DNA from: Alcaligenaceae bacterium
GTDB taxonomy: Bacteria > Pseudomonadota > Gammaproteobacteria > Burkholderiales > Burkholderiaceae_B
Assembly (NCBI GenBank): GCA_013416485.1
Contig: JACCEO010000003.1
Span: 210,938 to 274,937 of the forward strand
DNA length: 64,000 nt
Direction of reading: 5' to 3'
The notes under the pieces are model-generated. The model saw nothing but the letters and a program-made list of their open reading frames with translations. It was not told the origin of the DNA and did no database searches. The position numbers were made by a program, and so were the translations under genes. The stretch's first letter is position 1, and the number at the start of each line of letters is the position of its first letter. Shown here piece by piece: positions 10,118 through 18,907 of this stretch.

Positions 10118-10891
10118 ATGAGCGAATACATCCTACAAACCAAGAACCTTACTAAGGATTTCAGGGGCTTTGTCGCTGTAGACAACGTCAACCTGCAAAT
10201 AAAAAAAGGCAGCATTCATGCTCTGATCGGGCCCAATGGGGCTGGTAAGACCACCTGTTTTAATTTGCTGACGAAATTCCTTACCCCTACCTCTGGACAT
10301 ATTTATTTTAATGGTCACGAGATCACCGGGGAAAAGCCTGCGCAAATCGCACGTCGCGGCATCATACGGTCATTCCAGATTTCTGCTGTTTTCCCTCAGC
10401 TGACACTCCTGGAAAATGTCCGTATAGGGCTGCAGCGTGCTACTGGGCAATCTTTCCACTTCTGGCGTAGCAATCACATCCTGGATCGTCTTAACGATAA
10501 AGCAATGGCATTGCTGGAAGAAGTCGACCTTGCCGGACTAGCGAACGAATACACAGCCAACCTTCCTTATGGCCGCAAGCGTGCCTTGGAAATTGCCACC
10601 ACGCTGGCCATGGAACCTCAACTGATGCTCCTGGATGAACCCACTCAAGGGATGGGCCACGAAGACGTTGACCGGGTTACCCAACTCATTAAAAAGGTCA
10701 GCCAAGGCCGCAGCATACTTATGGTCGAACATAATATGAATGTCATCTCGTCCATTGCCGACCAAATCACGGTATTAGCCCGTGGCGCAGTCCTGGCTGA
10801 AGGCGATTACGAACACGTGTCTCGCAACCCAGCTGTTATGGAAGCCTATATGGGAACCACTAGCGGCGAACTCGAAGGGGCTCAGGCATGA
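10118..10891 (+). CDS. Branched-chain amino acid-type (HAAT) ABC transporter ATPase, LivG-like
   Basis: A 257-residue ATPase subunit of a Liv-type importer. Walker A is GPNGAGKTT (about residues 38-46), the signature region is the degenerate LPYGRKR, and Walker B is LMLLDEPTQGM; the C-terminus has the extended LivG-type tail. An upstream TTG at 10001 keeps the frame open, but the 39 residues it adds do not resemble the family, so MSEYILQTKNL at 10118 is preferred although its Shine-Dalgarno sequence is weak. It is the first gene of a five-gene unit (ATPase, ATPase, binding protein, permease, permease) and overlaps the next gene by 4 nt. Substrate unknown. Confidence 0.88.
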   Translation: MSEYILQTKNLTKDFRGFVAVDNVNLQIKKGSIHALIGPNGAGKTTCFNLLTKFLTPTSGHIYFNGHEITGEKPAQIARRGIIRSFQISAVFPQLTLLENVRIGLQRATGQSFHFWRSNHILDRLNDKAMALLEEVDLAGLANEYTANLPYGRKRALEIATTLAMEPQLMLLDEPTQGMGHEDVDRVTQLIKKVSQGRSILMVEHNMNVISSIADQITVLARGAVLAEGDYEHVSRNPAVMEAYMGTTSGELEGAQA

Positions 10892-11604
10892 CCACGACTC
10901 CTGCACTTGAAATTACCGACCTCCACGCTTGGTACGGGGAATCTCATGTACTACATGGGGTTACGCTAAGCGTCATGCAAGGCGAGGTTGTCACTCTATT
11001 AGGGCGTAACGGTGCTGGTCGAACCAGTACATTGCGCTCTATTTTGGGCTTGACTGGAAGCCGTAAAGGTTCCATACGTATACGCGGTACAGAAACCATA
11101 CACTCTCCAACGTACCAAATCGCCCACCTAGGGCTAGGTTATTGCCCCGAAGAACGAGGCATCTTTGCTGGTTTATCCTGCGAGGAAAACCTGCTTTTGC
11201 CTCCTACAGTAGGCGATACCCTAGGTGGCGGCATGTCGCTGGCTGAAATCTACGACATGTTCCCTAACTTGTATGAACGTCGCCATTCTCCCGGCACCCG
11301 GTTATCTGGCGGCGAACAACAAATGCTGGCTGTAGCACGAATTTTACGCACCGGCGCCAACCTGCTTTTGCTTGACGAAATTTCTGAAGGCCTAGCCCCA
11401 GTCATTGTTCAAGCCCTAGCACGCATGATTACCGCCCTAAAAGCAAAGGGCTACACCATCGTCATGGTTGAACAAAACTTCCGATTTGCAGCACCCTTGG
11501 CCGACCGTTTCTATGTGATGGAACATGGCCAAATCGTCGAGGCTTTCAACGCTGACGAACTCACCTCAAAACAAGAAGTGCTAACTACATTGCTTGGTGT
11601 TTAA
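10888..11604 (+). CDS. HAAT-family ABC transporter ATPase, LivF-like, with arginine in Walker A
   Basis: A 238-residue LivF-type ATPase. The signature LSGGEQQM and Walker B LLLLDEISEG are intact. Walker A reads GRNGAGRTS, so the invariant lysine is an arginine (R45, codon CGA at 11020-11022). I recall such an arginine in some relatives, so it may be a lineage feature rather than a defect. The gene overlaps the LivG-like gene by 4 nt and is followed after 41 bp by the binding-protein gene. In a heteromeric Liv importer the partner LivG-like ATPase has a normal site, so an asymmetric pair is possible. Confidence 0.9.
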   Translation: MTTTPALEITDLHAWYGESHVLHGVTLSVMQGEVVTLLGRNGAGRTSTLRSILGLTGSRKGSIRIRGTETIHSPTYQIAHLGLGYCPEERGIFAGLSCEENLLLPPTVGDTLGGGMSLAEIYDMFPNLYERRHSPGTRLSGGEQQMLAVARILRTGANLLLLDEISEGLAPVIVQALARMITALKAKGYTIVMVEQNFRFAAPLADRFYVMEHGQIVEAFNADELTSKQEVLTTLLGV

Positions 11605-11645
11605 ACCGCACCAGCTAACTTGTGTACCCACCAGGAGACAGTCCC

Positions 11646-12857
11646 ATGAAATTACGGATACTTTCGATTGCACTTGCCGCTGCAGGACTTGGTTTAGCTA
11701 CTACAGCGCAGGCGGCTGATATTTCCGATGATGTCATACGTATAGGCTTCATCACTGACATGTCTAGCGTCTACTCTGATATAGACGGTAACGGCGGTGC
11801 TGACTCCATACGCATGGCTATTGCCGATGCCGGTGGGGAGATCAACGGCAAAAAAATTGAACTTCTTGTTGCTGATCACCAGAACAAGGCGGATATCGCC
11901 TCGGCACGTGCTCGCGAATGGTTCGATGAACAAAAAATGGACCTCTTAATCGGAGGCACCAACTCGGCAACTTCGCTAGCAATGGCGGCGGTCGCCGAGG
12001 AAAAGAAACGCCCCTTTATCGCCATAGGTGCGGGCTCATCCAACCTGACCAACTCACAGTGCACACCCTACACTATTCACTATGCCTATGACACCATCGC
12101 GCTAGCTCGCGGTACAGGATCAGCAGTCGTAAAAGATGGTGGAAAAACTTGGTTTTTCCTAACGGCTGACTACGCCTTTGGCCACTCTCTAGAACGTGAC
12201 ACTGCCGAGGTCGTCAAGGCCGCAGGTGGTCAAGTTCTAGGTGAAGTCAGGGTCCCACTAGCCAGCACTGACTACTCCTCTTTCATGCTTCAGGCTCAGT
12301 CTTCCAAGGCTCAAATCCTAGGTCTGGCCAATGCAGGTGGCGACTTTATCACCTCGGTCAAAACCGCCAAGGAATTCGGCGTCACTGACACCATGAAACT
12401 TGCTGGTCTGCTCGTGTTCATTAACGACATCCATGCTTTAGGCCTAGAAGCCACCGCTGGTTTGTACTTAACCTCGGGCTGGTATTGGGATCAAAGCGAT
12501 GAATCCAGAAAATGGGCTCAGCGCTTTTTTGACATGCATAAACGCATGCCATCATTTATTCAAGCTGGTGACTATTCGGCTACAAGCTTTTACTTAAATG
12601 CAATCAAAGCCACTGGCACAGACGATGGCGACACTGTCATGAAATGGATGAAATCCAATAAAATCAATGACATGTTCACAAGCAATGGCTATGTACGTGA
12701 AGACGGCCGTATGATACATGACATGTACCTAATGCAAGTCAAGTCTCCCGCGGAATCCAAAAAACCATGGGATTACTACAAAACCATTGCCACCTTGCCT
12801 GGGGACGAAGTCTACGCCTCACTAGCAGAATCCACATGCAAGCTCGTTAAAAAATAA
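11646..12857 (+). CDS. Periplasmic substrate-binding protein of HAAT ABC importer (Peripla_BP_6 type)
   Basis: A 403-residue binding protein with a clear Sec signal peptide (MKLRILSIALAAAGLGLATTAQA, cut near residue 23; given in part only) and a type I periplasmic-binding fold: IRIGFITDMSSVYSDIDG at the start of the mature protein and a C-terminal domain including a C-x-n-C pair. GGAGAC lies 7 nt before the ATG at 11646; an in-frame start at 11622 would precede that site. Homologues of this type bind amides, amino acids or aromatic acids; the ligand cannot be told. A stem-loop follows, before the permease genes. Confidence 0.9.
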   Translation: MKLRILSIALAAAGLGLATTAQAADISDDVIRIGFITDMSSVYSDIDGNGGADSIRMAIADAGGEINGKKIELLVADHQNKADIASARAREWFDEQKMDLLIGGTNSATSLAMAAVAEEKKRPFIAIGAGSSNLTNSQCTPYTIHYAYDTIALARGTGSAVVKDGGKTWFFLTADYAFGHSLERDTAEVVKAAGGQVLGEVRVPLASTDYSSFMLQAQSSKAQILGLANAGGDFITSVKTAKEFGVTDTMKLAGLLVFINDIHALGLEATAGLYLTSGWYWDQSDESRKWAQRFFDMHKRMPSFIQAGDYSATSFYLNAIKATGTDDGDTVMKWMKSNKINDMFTSNGYVREDGRMIHDMYLMQVKSPAESKKPWDYYKTIATLPGDEVYASLAESTCKLVKK

Positions 12858-12874
12858 CCATATCCACTAACGAT

Positions 12875-12906
12875 AAGGGCTTGCCTGGAATCCTCAGCAA
12901 GCCCTT
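12875..12906 (+). promoter_or_regulatory. Stem-loop between binding-protein gene and first permease gene
   Basis: AAGGGCTTGC (12875-12884) and GCAAGCCCTT (12897-12906) form a perfect 10 bp stem with a 12 nt loop, 17 bp after the binding-protein stop and without a strong T run. Intercistronic stems at this place in binding-protein operons usually act as partial terminators or protect the upstream mRNA, so that the binding protein is made in excess over the membrane subunits. This role is inferred. Confidence 0.6.
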
Positions 12907-12954
12907 GCCATTTCCAGTAATCCGGCTCGACCTCGTCACGGACGACACAACAAC

Positions 12955-13842
12955 ATGACAGAATTATTTGGTATCCCTATCCAGGCCTTATTAGGACAGC
13001 TACTCTTGGGTCTGGTGAACGGCTCGTTTTATGCAGTGCTTTCGCTTGGCCTTGCCGTTATTTTTGGCTTGCTTAATGTAATTAACTTTGCTCACGGCGC
13101 CTTATACATGCTAGGCGCTTTTGTGGCCTGGATGGGCTTGCAATACTTGGGCTTAAATTACTGGATCATGCTAATCGTAGCTCCGGTAATCGTCGGCATC
13201 GTCGGCATTATCATGGAACGACTACTGCTGCGCCACCTGTACAAACTTGATCACCTGTACGGACTACTACTGACCTTCGGTGTGACTTTGTTACTTGAAG
13301 GCGTATTCCGTAGTATCTATGGGGTTTCAGGACAGCCTTATGCGACTCCCGACCTCCTCAAAGGCGGAGTCAACTTGGGCTTTATGTTCCTGCCGATTTA
13401 TCGCGCCTGGGTCGTCGTAGCCTCGCTAATAGTATGTTTCCTAACATGGTTCATGATAGAAAAAACCCGTTTAGGTGCTCTGTTGCGTGCTGCCACAGAA
13501 AATCCTAAGTTGGTCGAAGCCTTCGGTGTGAACGTCCCACTCATGGTGACCCTCACTTGCGGCTTTGGCGTCGCTTTAGCCGGCTTTGCTGGTGTGCTAG
13601 CGGCCCCCATCTTGCAGGTATCACCGCTTATGGGGACCAACCTGATTATTGTCGTGTTTGCCGTGGTTGTTATCGGCGGCATGGGCTCTATTATGGGTTC
13701 TATCGTTACAGGCCTAGGGCTGGGTGTTATCGAGGGCCTGACGAAAGTCTTCTGGCCTGAAGCTTCCAACACCGTCGTCTTTATTATTATGGTTATTGTT
13801 TTATTGCTGCGCCCTGCTGGCCTTTTCGGGAAAGAATCATGA
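12955..13842 (+). CDS. HAAT ABC transporter permease, LivH-like
   Basis: A 295-residue inner-membrane permease with about eight hydrophobic segments. The N-terminal LLGLVNGSFYAVLSLGLAVIFG (described, 22 residues in total, residues 16-37) and the NFAHGALYMLGAF motif are LivH hallmarks, as is the C-terminal GGMGSIMGSIVTGLGLGVIEG region. It pairs with the LivM-like permease that begins 4 nt before its stop. Part of the left-hand five-gene importer; substrate unknown. Confidence 0.9.
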   Translation: MTELFGIPIQALLGQLLLGLVNGSFYAVLSLGLAVIFGLLNVINFAHGALYMLGAFVAWMGLQYLGLNYWIMLIVAPVIVGIVGIIMERLLLRHLYKLDHLYGLLLTFGVTLLLEGVFRSIYGVSGQPYATPDLLKGGVNLGFMFLPIYRAWVVVASLIVCFLTWFMIEKTRLGALLRAATENPKLVEAFGVNVPLMVTLTCGFGVALAGFAGVLAAPILQVSPLMGTNLIIVVFAVVVIGGMGSIMGSIVTGLGLGVIEGLTKVFWPEASNTVVFIIMVIVLLLRPAGLFGKES

Positions 13843-14834
13843 ATCGACAGTTACTCGGCTACTTAGTAGCTGCCATCCTGATTGCATTACTGCCTATGGC
13901 AGGCGCCTACCCGATCTTCGTCATGAAGGTAATGTGCTATGCCTTATTCGCGTGTGCCTTCAATCTACTTTTAGGTTATACCGGCTTACTGTCCTTCGGA
14001 CACGCTGCCTTCCTAGGCAGCGCTGCCTACGCCACTGGTCAATCACTGGCTGTCTGGGGTTGGTCTACCAGCATGGGTCTGCTGTTTGGCACAGTTGTCG
14101 CAGCACTGCTGGGTTTGGTCATGGGTGCCTTGGCTATACGCCGTAGCGGTATTTACTTTGCCATGATCACCTTGGCTATGGCCCAAATGGTTTTCTTCTT
14201 CTTCCTGCAAGCACCGTTTACCGGTGGCGAAGATGGTCTGCAAGGCATACCCCGCGGCAGTGTTTTTGGTATAGACCTGTCTAACGACATGAATCTGTAC
14301 TATTTAGTGTTTTTCCTGTTTATCGCTGGTTTTGCAATCATTTGGCGCACCATTAACTCGCCTTTTGGCCAAGTACTAAAAGCCATACGTGAAAACGAAC
14401 CACGTGCGATATCGCTGGGCTACAACGTAGACAATTTCAAACTGTTGGCTTTTGTTATCTCGGCAGCCCTAGCTGGCCTGGCCGGTTCAGCCAAAGCCTT
14501 GATATTTGTATCGGCTACGCTATCAGATGCTACCTGGCAAATGTCAGGTACCGTTATCCTGATGACCCTGATTGGCGGCTTGGGTACCTTTGTCGGTCCC
14601 GTATTGGGCGCTTTCATTGTAGTCATGCTGGAAAACAAAGTCGGTGAATTTGGTCGCTACCTTAGCGAGCTAACAGGCCTTTCCTGGTTCCAGGTTCTAG
14701 GCGAGTCCGTCACCATCGTCATCGGTGCCATTTTCATCCTGTGTGTTATGGCCTTCCGTCGTGGTATCGTGGGTGAAATCATCCATCGTTTCAGTGGCAA
14801 CAAAAGCGGAGCCAGTACTCCGTCGGCTTCCTAA
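13839..14834 (+). CDS. HAAT ABC transporter permease, LivM-like
   Basis: A 331-residue polytopic permease, partner of the LivH-like protein. It carries the family motifs YTGLLSFGHAAFLGSAAYA (about residues 48-66), the IRRSGIYFAMITLAMAQM segment and the cytoplasmic coupling-loop sequence AIRENEPRAISLGYNV (about 180-195). The start overlaps the upstream stop by 4 nt. It is the last gene of the left-hand importer; an inverted repeat and a strong terminator follow within 60 bp. Confidence 0.9.
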   Translation: MNRQLLGYLVAAILIALLPMAGAYPIFVMKVMCYALFACAFNLLLGYTGLLSFGHAAFLGSAAYATGQSLAVWGWSTSMGLLFGTVVAALLGLVMGALAIRRSGIYFAMITLAMAQMVFFFFLQAPFTGGEDGLQGIPRGSVFGIDLSNDMNLYYLVFFLFIAGFAIIWRTINSPFGQVLKAIRENEPRAISLGYNVDNFKLLAFVISAALAGLAGSAKALIFVSATLSDATWQMSGTVILMTLIGGLGTFVGPVLGAFIVVMLENKVGEFGRYLSELTGLSWFQVLGESVTIVIGAIFILCVMAFRRGIVGEIIHRFSGNKSGASTPSAS

Positions 14835-14846
14835 ATCCCGTACACT

Positions 14847-14877
14847 TGGTCTGCCGGTAGTGATACTTGGCAGACCA
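14847..14877. repeat. Inverted repeat after the LivM-like gene
   Basis: TGGTCTGCC (14847-14855) and GGCAGACCA (14869-14877) form a perfect 9 bp stem with a 13 nt loop, 13 bp after the livM-like stop. There is no T run, so it is more likely an mRNA 3'-end stabiliser upstream of the true terminator than a terminator itself. Confidence 0.5.
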
Positions 14878-14891
14878 GCATAGGTCGCATT

Positions 14892-14941
14892 AAAAACACC
14901 CCAGAGCTTGGATGTAATTCCAAACGCTGGGGTGTTTTTTT
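14892..14941. terminator. Bidirectional intrinsic terminator between the two Liv-type operons
   Basis: AACACCCCAG and CTGGGGTGTT form a 10 bp G+C-rich stem, with an inner TTGGA/TCCAA pairing. A run of seven T follows on the plus strand and a run of five A precedes it, giving a U tail in both directions. It lies where the rightward operon ending at 14834 and the leftward operon ending at 15063 converge, so it can serve both, although the leftward stop is 120 bp away. Confidence 0.85.
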
Positions 14942-15062
14942 GTCTCTTGATTTCTTCTGTCTTACCGGGCTACCGAGTAGACCCAACACGCAAGGGCGGA
15001 CGACGAGCTTATAGAACCAACAAAACCCGCAAGACCTTACATAGTTCCTAAACTAAACACCA

Positions 15063-15848
15063 TCAGTCTTCAGTAACTGCAGTATCTTTCTTACCCAGTC
15101 CTAGATAGCTTTCTATCACCCTGGGGTTGCCACTTAAGTCTTTAGCCCGGCCTTCCAGTATTACCTCGCCGGTTTCCAGCACATACCCATAGTCTGCTAC
15201 CTGCAAGGCTGCACGAGCGTTTTGTTCAACTAACAAAATTGCTACACCCGTACTGCGTAAACGTGAAATGATCTGGAAAATTTCGCGCACTACAAGTGGC
15301 GCTAAGCCAAGGCTGGGTTCGTCCAGCATTAATAGTTGTGGCTGCGCCATCAAGGCACGGCCAACCGCCAGCATTTGTCGCTCACCACCTGATAAGGTGC
15401 CTGCTTGCTGCCACTTACGCTCTTTCAGACGTGGAAACAAATCATAGACTTCGTTAATGGTTTCTCGCCAACCGTGCTTACCAGCCCGGTACAAGCGAAA
15501 CCCACCCAGCAACAGATTATCCTCGACAGTCATACTACCGAAGAGTTCACGACTTTCTGGCACCAGTGAAATACCATTGGATACCCGTCGCTCTACTTCC
15601 CAGTTACCGACTTCTGATCCTAGATACTGCACAGATCCAGTACTGCTGCCTGTAGCTGGCAAGGCACCCATGATGGAGTTGAGCAAAGTAGATTTACCTG
15701 CCCCATTGCCCCCAATCACAGTGACAATACTGCCACGGGTAACCAATATATTGGCTTTGGAAACGGCGGTAACCTTGCCATAACGGGCAGACAAATCCAC
15801 AACCTTAAGTACAGGGTGTTTGGGCTTATTAGTGCTAGCGGCATTCAT
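15063..15848 (-). CDS. HAAT ABC transporter ATPase, LivF-like (right-hand operon)
   Basis: A 261-residue LivF-type ATPase with normal Walker A (GGNGAGKST), signature LSGGERQM and Walker B LLMLDEPSLGLAP. It has a lysine in Walker A, unlike the LivF-like protein of the left-hand operon. The start overlaps the stop of the permease-ATPase fusion gene by 4 nt. It is the last gene of the right-hand importer and shows a short charged C-terminal tail. Substrate not evident. Confidence 0.9.
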   Translation of the reverse strand: MNAASTNKPKHPVLKVVDLSARYGKVTAVSKANILVTRGSIVTVIGGNGAGKSTLLNSIMGALPATGSSTGSVQYLGSEVGNWEVERRVSNGISLVPESRELFGSMTVEDNLLLGGFRLYRAGKHGWRETINEVYDLFPRLKERKWQQAGTLSGGERQMLAVGRALMAQPQLLMLDEPSLGLAPLVVREIFQIISRLRSTGVAILLVEQNARAALQVADYGYVLETGEVILEGRAKDLSGNPRVIESYLGLGKKDTAVTED

Positions 15849-17716
15849 ATGGCATCCCTTGCTGGGACAAGCGAGGAAACAGAGTCAACTACCTTAGAGG
15901 ATGGCTCAACGCTGCTTTCATCAAAATTAAAATCATCATCAATACCACCCAGATAGGCCTCAAGGACGGCTGGGTTTTCTTGAATCTCGGTAGGCAGGCC
16001 TTCGGCCAACTTAGTACCGAAGTCCATGACGACCAAGTGATCAGTAAGTTGCATCACAAAATCCATGTCGTGCTCGACCAGCAGTATGCTCATGCCTTCT
16101 TGACGCAATTGATCCAGTATTTTGGCCAGTTCCTGTTTTTCTTTGTAGCGCAAGCCTGCTGCGGGTTCGTCTAGCAATAACAGTAAGGGATCGGCGGCCA
16201 AGGCTCTGGCAATTTCCAGTATGCGTTGCTGACCCAAGGCCAAATTACCCGCCTGTTCATATAAATAGTCGCCCAAGCCTACCCGTTGCAGTTGGACAGC
16301 TGCTTCGTGTAGCAACCTGGCCTCGGCACCGCGTTCAGCGTGCAATGCTGCAGACCACACCCCCACGTTACTGCGTAAGTGTGCGCCCAAAGCCACGTTT
16401 TCCAACACTGTCATGGTAGGCAGTAATTGCACGTGCTGAAATGTACGCCCTACCCCCAGCTTGGCAATATCACGCGCTGGGAGCACATCCAATCGCTGAC
16501 CCATAAAGCTGGCTTGGCCACGTGTAACCGGCGTAACACCGGTAATAAGATTGAAGGTAGTGCTTTTACCGGCACCGTTAGGCCCTATCAAGCCAACAAT
16601 TTCGCCGGCCTTCACCGTGAAGCTAATGTCATTAACAGCGACCAGACCACCAAATTCCTTGCGTATGCTGTCTACGTTAAGCACTACCGTGCCTTTTTCA
16701 GGACGAGTGCGCTGTGTTAATGCTAATGCCTCTGGTGGGGGATCTAAACGACGGCGTTCTGTGCCGCCAGTCAACACCGACCACCACGACGACAAGATAG
16801 GCCAGATGCCATCGCGGGCGTATTGCAAGACCAACACCATCAAGATACCAAACACTATCAACTCAAAGTTGTAGTTTGTATCCAGAATTTTTGGCAAAAC
16901 GTTTTGTAGCTGGTCTTTAAGCGTCAGAATAAGCCCTGATCCCAACACGGCACCCCAGACGCTACCTGCGCCACCCACAACAGCCATAAACAGGTACTCA
17001 ATGCCATAGTTCAAACCAAATGGACTAGGGCTAACCGCTCGTTGCATATGTGCATATAGCCAGCCTGACACGGATGCCAACACGGCAGCATAAACAAACA
17101 CGATGACCTTGTAGTTTGCCATGTCGATGCCAAAAGATTCGGCCATACCACCCCCGCTCTTCAAAGCGCGTATGGCTCGACCCGGCCTGGAATCCAGCAA
17201 GTTTCGGGTGGCCCACATGGATAACAGCACGATTAACCAGATGAGGTAATAAATTTCACGGCCACCTGCTAACGACAGGCCAAATACAGACAAAGAGTCT
17301 ATGCTGGAAATACCGTCGTATTGCCCAAGAAAGTCTAGGTTTCCAAACAAGTAGTACAAGGCCAAGCCCCAGGCCAAGGTACATAACGGCAGGTAATGCC
17401 CTGATAGCCTTAGAGTGATGGTCCCCAGTACATAGGCTACTGCTCCGGTAATCAAGACCCCTATGGGCAGCGTCAGCCACGGCGACATATCAGTGGCTGT
17501 GGTCAAATACGCCGTAGTATATGCACCAATACCAACAAAAGCGGCCTGCCCAAACGAGGTCATACCGCCTATGCCTGTTAGCAGAACCAGGCCCAGCACC
17601 ACAATACTGGCCAAGCCTATGTAATTAAGATGAGTAATCCAGAACTCTGGGGTAACCGACAGCGCTGGTAAAGCAGCCAAGACGACCAGAACAAGAATAA
17701 GAGCTATGCGATTCAT
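15845..17716 (-). CDS. LivM-LivG fusion: HAAT permease and ATPase in one chain
   Basis: A 623-residue fusion. Residues about 1-315 form a LivM-type permease with the [17 protein letters not shown] and [18 protein letters not shown] motifs; after a linker (about 316-345, [10 protein letters not shown]) residues 346-600 form a LivG-type ATPase with Walker [10 protein letters not shown], signature-like LALGQQR and Walker [13 protein letters not shown], then a 35-residue acidic/serine tail. The ATG at 17716 follows GAGGAG, which overlaps the stop of the upstream permease gene; this fixes the start rather than 17755. Fusion ties one membrane subunit to its ATPase. Confidence 0.92.
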   Translation of the reverse strand: MNRIALILVLVVLAALPALSVTPEFWITHLNYIGLASIVVLGLVLLTGIGGMTSFGQAAFVGIGAYTTAYLTTATDMSPWLTLPIGVLITGAVAYVLGTITLRLSGHYLPLCTLAWGLALYYLFGNLDFLGQYDGISSIDSLSVFGLSLAGGREIYYLIWLIVLLSMWATRNLLDSRPGRAIRALKSGGGMAESFGIDMANYKVIVFVYAAVLASVSGWLYAHMQRAVSPSPFGLNYGIEYLFMAVVGGAGSVWGAVLGSGLILTLKDQLQNVLPKILDTNYNFELIVFGILMVLVLQYARDGIWPILSSWWSVLTGGTERRRLDPPPEALALTQRTRPEKGTVVLNVDSIRKEFGGLVAVNDISFTVKAGEIVGLIGPNGAGKSTTFNLITGVTPVTRGQASFMGQRLDVLPARDIAKLGVGRTFQHVQLLPTMTVLENVALGAHLRSNVGVWSAALHAERGAEARLLHEAAVQLQRVGLGDYLYEQAGNLALGQQRILEIARALAADPLLLLLDEPAAGLRYKEKQELAKILDQLRQEGMSILLVEHDMDFVMQLTDHLVVMDFGTKLAEGLPTEIQENPAVLEAYLGGIDDDFNFDESSVEPSSKVVDSVSSLVPARDAI

Positions 17717-17723
17717 GACTGGG

Positions 17724-18761
17724 TTACTCCTCGTCGTCGATATGATTCGAACCAAAGGAACGCCATAACAGCACAGGAATAATCAAGGTAAACACAATAA
17801 CCTCTTTGTAGGCACTGGCCCAAAACGACGAAAAGGCCTCTAGTATGCCGACAAACAGCGCGCCCACAGCGGCAATGGGATAGCTGATCAAACCACCAAA
17901 AATAGCCGCAACAAACCCCTTTAGACCTATCAGGAAACCGGTGTCGTAATACACCGTGGTCACAGGGGCAATCAACATGCCTGACAAAGCACCTATGCCA
18001 GCCGCTAGGGTAAAGGTCAGGGTACCGGACATGGTGGTGCTAATACCCACTAGGCGAGCACCACGACGATTCACCGCGGTGGCGCGTAGGGCTCGGCCAT
18101 ACAAGGTCTTACCAAAAAACACCCACAAGCTCAGGATCAGCACAACACAGGTGCCCAGCACAAAAAAGGTTTGCGCCGTCCAGCTAACTGCACCCATTTC
18201 TATGGTGCCTTCCATAAAAGGAGGCGTACGCCAGCCTTCGGCACCAAAAAACACCAAGGCCAAACCGGTTAACGCGAAATGCACGGCGACCGAAACAATG
18301 AGCAATACCAGCACACTGGCCTCGGCCACAGGCTGATACGCTAAGCGATACACCATAGGGCCTAGGGGTACCACCAAGGCCATGGAAAATAAGACATTCA
18401 CCCACAACGCGGTATCACGGCTAACCACATACGGGGTTAATAGGTACAGGGCCACAGGAAGTATTACGGTCCAAGCAAAGGTTTTACCCATGCCAGTCCA
18501 GCTTTTATGACGTATGGCGTTAATTAGCTCGAGCAGAAACACCAAAGCGCCAGCAATCAGTAGCAAAGTCGTCGTGCCAGGCACACGTCCGTTCACCATA
18601 AAGGCCAACGTCAATGCGCCAAACGCAACAAATTCACCTTGCGGGATAAAAATGACGCGAGTCACGACAAACACCAGCACCAACGCTAGGCCCAGCAAAG
18701 CATAGATGGCGCCATTCATGACGCCATCTTGTAGAAGAATCAGTATTATTGTTGCATCCAT
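17724..18761 (-). CDS. HAAT ABC transporter permease, LivH-like (right-hand operon)
   Basis: A 345-residue permease starting MDATIILILLQDGVMNGAIY, with LivH features: the N-terminal GAIYALLGLALVLVF helix, VIFIPQGEFVAFGALTLAF in place of the usual HG-containing motif, the LVGISTTMSGTLTFTLAAG region and C-terminal ISYPIAAVGALFVGILEAF helix. It is about 50 residues longer than its counterpart at 12955. Upstream in-frame starts at 18776 and 18887 are open, but the added residues are unlike the family. It is separated from the binding-protein gene by 146 bp with a long stem-loop. Confidence 0.85.
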   Translation of the reverse strand: MDATIILILLQDGVMNGAIYALLGLALVLVFVVTRVIFIPQGEFVAFGALTLAFMVNGRVPGTTTLLLIAGALVFLLELINAIRHKSWTGMGKTFAWTVILPVALYLLTPYVVSRDTALWVNVLFSMALVVPLGPMVYRLAYQPVAEASVLVLLIVSVAVHFALTGLALVFFGAEGWRTPPFMEGTIEMGAVSWTAQTFFVLGTCVVLILSLWVFFGKTLYGRALRATAVNRRGARLVGISTTMSGTLTFTLAAGIGALSGMLIAPVTTVYYDTGFLIGLKGFVAAIFGGLISYPIAAVGALFVGILEAFSSFWASAYKEVIVFTLIIPVLLWRSFGSNHIDDEE

Positions 18762-18841
18762 TTCGGACAACACCATCACAACAGGTTGGAAAAAACGCCA
18801 AGTCTGGTTAACAGGCGGACGAACGGGGCAAAAATACTGAT

Positions 18842-18883
18842 GCCGCTGCCTAACTACCTCTGAAAAAGGTAGTAAGCAACGGC
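18842..18883 (-). promoter_or_regulatory. Long imperfect stem-loop between binding-protein and permease genes
   Basis: The arms 18842-18859 (GCCGCTGCCTAACTACCT) and 18867-18883 (AGGTAGTAAGCAACGGC) pair over most of their length with a 7 nt loop, giving a strong but imperfect hairpin 25 bp after the binding-protein stop. The absence of a T run after the stem points to mRNA stabilisation or partial attenuation. The left-hand operon has a different stem-loop at the equivalent place. Confidence 0.6.
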
Positions 18884-18907
18884 GCAACTACAGGATTCAG
18901 GTACTAC

